A stretch of 64,000 bases of DNA, taken from the NCBI GenBank assembly GCA_963736685.1, contig CAVTPZ010000016.1, positions 95,061 to 159,060 of the forward strand. The letters are read 5' to 3'. The stretch's first letter is position 1. The number at the start of each line of letters is the position of its first letter. This stretch comes from DASUPK01 sp963736685 (GTDB taxonomy: Bacteria > Actinomycetota > Thermoleophilia > Solirubrobacterales > 70-9). This document shows, one piece after another, positions 57,456 through 64,000 of the stretch. Below the pieces are notes generated by a model, which made no database searches, had not been told where the DNA came from, and saw only the letters and a program-made list of their open reading frames with translations. The translations under genes and the position numbers were made by a program.

Positions 57456-58639
57456 TCCGCTTCGCCGCGGTCGATTGCGGCGAGCAACTCGCGGCCGACC
57501 TCGATCGCGCGGTCCAGCGTCGGCGGGTCCAGGTTCTCCACCGTGTCCTCGGGCGAGTGGTAGTTGGGGATCGTCGCGTCCTGGGCGCTGAGCGTGATCG
57601 CGCGGCCACCCCGTGCCAGCACGGGAGTCGTGTCGTAGGTGAGGCCCGCGTTCTGGGTGGTCTCCTGGAGGCCCAGCTCGGGCCGCCGCTCCGAGACCTC
57701 CTGAGCCAGCCGCGCGAGATGGGCGTCCGCCGGCCACTTGCCGAGTACACCCTCCTGGCGTAGGAAGCGAAGCGTGGCGGGCGCCGCGACGCCGTCGAAG
57801 TTGACGAAGAGCCAGGAGCGCCAGTCCCCCTCTGAGGCCTCGAGATCGCGCACGAAAGCGTCGGCGCCCAGTACCCCCGCCTCCTCACAGCCCGTGAACA
57901 GGCAGACGACGCGGGTCGAGGCGAGCGGCTTCTCCTGGAGCTCGGTCCCCAGTGTCGCCACTGCGGCCACCCCGCTGGCGTTGTCGTTGGCACCCGGGAC
58001 GTCCACCCCGCGCAGTTCGCGCTCGATCAGAATGCCGAGCCCGGCGAGCAGCACCCCGTAGGCACCCACGAGCAGCCTCCCGCCGAGCGGCAGGCGGCGG
58101 ATCAGAGGCCCGGCGATGGCGATGGCGAACGCGGCAGCCTGTGTCCCGATCCAGGCGTGGAGAAACGGCAGAAAGCGCCGGTGGAACATCAGGCCGCTGC
58201 GCGAGCTGTCCAGATGGCACACGAGGCAAACCGTCCGGGCGGCGTCTCCGGCAGGTTCGATCCTCGCGACCACGTTGCGGCTGGGATGGCGGGCCATCAG
58301 GCGCGTCAATGGGCGCCGAATGAGCCCGTCCTCAGCCGCGGTGAGCGATGCTCCCGCAGCGGCGAGGCCCGTGGCCAGCCATGGACGTCTGCGGGCCAAG
58401 GGAATGCCGGCCAACGCGACGGCGAGAGCAACCCCGTAGGGCTCGGCGAAGGTCTCGTAGCCCTGGAATGGGCGTTGCTCCACGGACAGCCCATTTCTCG
58501 AGAGGCGGTCGGCGACCAGCTCAGTCGCTCGCCGCTCAGCCGGCCCTGTGGGCCTGCGAGGCCCGATCTCGTCGGCGAGCAGGCGCACCCACTCGAGAGC
58601 GGTCTCATGACCCGCCTTCGTATGGGTTGTGGTGCTCAT
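57452..58639 (-). CDS. M28-family zinc peptidase with membrane helices
   Basis: 395 residues from the ATG at 58639. Zinc residues of M28: VCLVCHLDSSRSG (His), VPGANDNASGVAAVATLG (Asp bridge), CLFTGCEEAGVLGADAFVRD (catalytic and metal Glu), FVNFDGVAAPATLRFL (Asp) and ATIPNYHSPEDTVENL (His). Hydrophobic stretches (VALAVALAGIPLARRRPWLA, AAAFAIAIAGPLIRRLPLGG, LLVGAYGVLLAGLGILIERE) lie inside the peptidase domain, so it is a membrane-associated aminopeptidase-like protein. It starts 20 bases after the rRNA terminator on the same strand. Confidence 0.88.
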   Translation of the reverse strand: MSTTTHTKAGHETALEWVRLLADEIGPRRPTGPAERRATELVADRLSRNGLSVEQRPFQGYETFAEPYGVALAVALAGIPLARRRPWLATGLAAAGASLTAAEDGLIRRPLTRLMARHPSRNVVARIEPAGDAARTVCLVCHLDSSRSGLMFHRRFLPFLHAWIGTQAAAFAIAIAGPLIRRLPLGGRLLVGAYGVLLAGLGILIERELRGVDVPGANDNASGVAAVATLGTELQEKPLASTRVVCLFTGCEEAGVLGADAFVRDLEASEGDWRSWLFVNFDGVAAPATLRFLRQEGVLGKWPADAHLARLAQEVSERRPELGLQETTQNAGLTYDTTPVLARGGRAITLSAQDATIPNYHSPEDTVENLDPPTLDRAIEVGRELLAAIDRGEAD

Positions 58640-58658
58640 CGCGCGAGCATATGGGCCC

Positions 58659-58687
58659 AAAAAAAGAGCCGCCCCGAGGGGCGGCTC
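58659..58687 (-). terminator. Intrinsic terminator of the rRNA operon
   Basis: On the minus strand GAGCCGCCC and GGGCGGCTC form a perfect 9-pair stem with a 4-base loop, followed by TTTTTTT (58659-58665). It lies just after the 5S gene and 20 bases before the M28 start, so it isolates the rRNA transcript. Confidence 0.93.
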
Positions 58688-58696
58688 AACGAAAGA

Positions 58697-58813
58697 CCGG
58701 CGGCGACCTACTCTCCCAGGAGGTTGCCCTCCAAGTACCATCGGCGCTGAGAGGCTTAACGGCTCTGTTCGGAATGGGAAGAGGTGTTTCCCTCTCGCTA
58801 TCTCGCCACCGAA
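58697..58813 (-). rRNA. rrf: 5S ribosomal RNA
   Basis: Minus-strand sequence begins with GGTGGCGAGATAGCGAGAGG and ends with GGGAGAGTAGGTCGCCGCCG; conserved internal parts are CCCATTCCGAACAGAGCCGT and GGTACTTGGAGGGCAACC. About 117 bases; ends are accurate to a few bases. It is the last gene of the 16S-23S-5S operon. Confidence 0.93.
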
Positions 58814-58880
58814 AAGGGTAGAGACGGCCCCCGTGGAGCTTGAAAACCGCACTAGGCCGGAAAGAAGCAGAAAAAATATC

Positions 58881-61865
<2,985 letters not shown>

Positions 61866-62111
61866 GAGCTGCTCTACGGACACGAGTGCCCATAGAGCTC
61901 GGCTTCTTATCCTTTCGTGCCTCCCCCGATGTCAGTGGGGAGACACAAGAACGCCCTCGCTTATCAAGAGGGCGTTCGGCCTAGTGCAGTTTTCAAGGTC
62001 CACGGAGGCGCCCGGACGGGGGTCTCCCGCCGGCGTCTCTGAAAACTGAGCAGCGCAAAGGACGCTCGAGAGCGTCCAGATCAAGCCCGGTCGACGTATC
62101 TAGGTCTCCCT
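61866..62111 (-). other. 16S-23S spacer without tRNA genes
   Basis: About 246 bases. No cloverleaf or CCA-type acceptor end for tRNA-Ile or tRNA-Ala is visible. It contains a hairpin GAACGCCCTC/GAGGGCGTTC (about 61950-61977) and the downstream arms of both precursor stems: TGAAAACTGAGCAGCGC (62040-62056, 16S) and GGCCTAGTGC..CAAGG.CCAC (61978-62003, 23S). Confidence 0.8.
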
Positions 62112-63658
<1,547 letters not shown>

Positions 63659-64000
63659 AAAATGTGACGTGACTGAATCGTCAGTCACAAGAGAGCTGTC
63701 ATGTAGCTGACTTCTGCCACCGCGTACACAGGGCGGTGACCAGACATGACGGAGTTATTCAACCCCCGCCCGGTGCATGATGGGCGGGAGTCGGGCTCGA
63801 GTAATGAGGGACATGGCGTCCCTCATCACGCGCTGCTCAGTTTTCAAAGACCACTCGGCGGGTGCGACGGGTCTCGTCGCCTCCACTGCTCAGGCTTCAT
63901 TCACGAAAAAAGGCCCCTCATCGAGGGGCCCGGCGATTCGCCGGCCGAGGTCTCGGCCGATGCGGGCTCCTCTTACGAGGCTGCTCCTTTCGTGATCCGA
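63659..64000 (-). promoter_or_regulatory. rRNA leader: hairpins, boxA-like element, upstream terminator-like hairpin
   Basis: No protein or tRNA gene is seen. On the minus strand, in order: GGCCCCTCGATGAGGGGCC then TTTTTT (about 63905-63930), a boxA-like GGTCTTTGAAAACT (about 63840-63854), the arm GCGCTGCTCAGTTTTCA in plus-strand terms (63830-63846) that pairs with 62040-62056 to frame pre-16S, and hairpins with stems GAGGGAC/GTCCCTC, CCCGCCC/GGGCGGG, CACCGC/GCGGTG and TGACTGA/TCAGTCA. No convincing -35/-10 pair was found; the promoter may be outside the window. Confidence 0.6.

Noticed and set aside
61866..62111. tRNA-Ile or tRNA-Ala in the 16S-23S spacer
   Set aside because: No cloverleaf or conserved GGTTCGAATCC-type arm is visible; hairpins present are precursor stems.

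Overview
The window looks like chromosome from a high-GC actinobacterium, most likely class Thermoleophilia (Solirubrobacterales-like). The reasons are the rpsB-tsf-pyrH-frr-uppS-cdsA-dxr-rip-ispG gene order, the RsiG/GarA/FtsR cluster, SepF with YggT/YggS/PgeF, an imuB-DUF6504-dnaE2 cassette behind an actinobacterial LexA box, and several secreted proteins with lysine-rich, cysteine-containing tails. The class assignment is inference from gene content; the 16S gene at the right end would settle it. I see no transposase, integrase, CRISPR array, tRNA gene or replication origin.

Layout. 0-7.2 kb: small enzymes, two tandem membrane proteins joining a sigma-region-4-like helix-turn-helix to an RskA-like outer domain, an alkyl-DHAP-synthase-like flavoenzyme, and the rsiG-garA-ftsR operon. 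7.3-11.4 kb: a CDP-alcohol phosphatidyltransferase divergent from proS, then a three-gene cytochrome b6-type operon with an unusual PetD-like subunit. 11.4-28.8 kb: the ribosome/isoprenoid/phospholipid/cell-envelope superoperon on the minus strand (rpsB to ispG), interrupted by a secreted-protein cluster (13.7-16.1 kb), a deacetylase and an acyl-CoA ligase (16.1-18.9 kb), and a regulatory island (21.4-24.2 kb: secreted protein, class III cyclase, XRE regulator, NTF2-like protein). 29.1-35.3 kb: rluD-lspA-yggT-proC-(secreted)-sepF-yggS-pgeF-cca. 36.6-43.0 kb: histidine genes hisZ-G-D-B-H-A and hisF. 43-51 kb: murA with an Asp active site, HD and alpha/beta hydrolase genes, two paralogous candidate small RNAs, an isopropylmalate-dehydrogenase-like enzyme and small genes. 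51.1-56.1 kb: SOS mutasome. 56-58.6 kb: hydrolase, membrane protein and M28 peptidase. 58.7-64 kb: a 16S-23S-5S rRNA operon on the minus strand, without spacer tRNAs.

How the genes work together: much of the minus strand serves translation and envelope building. Ribosomal protein S2, EF-Ts and RRF sit with UMP kinase, undecaprenyl-PP synthase, CDP-DAG synthase and the MEP-pathway enzymes Dxr and IspG. The plus strand holds shorter accessory units, often convergent with it; four convergent pairs share a CTAG double stop.

Caution: between about 10.4 and 15.0 kb five consecutive genes, including the normally essential ispG, are broken by many single-base gains or losses, mostly at short homopolymers. 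I read this as sequence error rather than gene decay. Isolated breaks of the same kind occur near 1.03 kb and possibly 55.88 kb.
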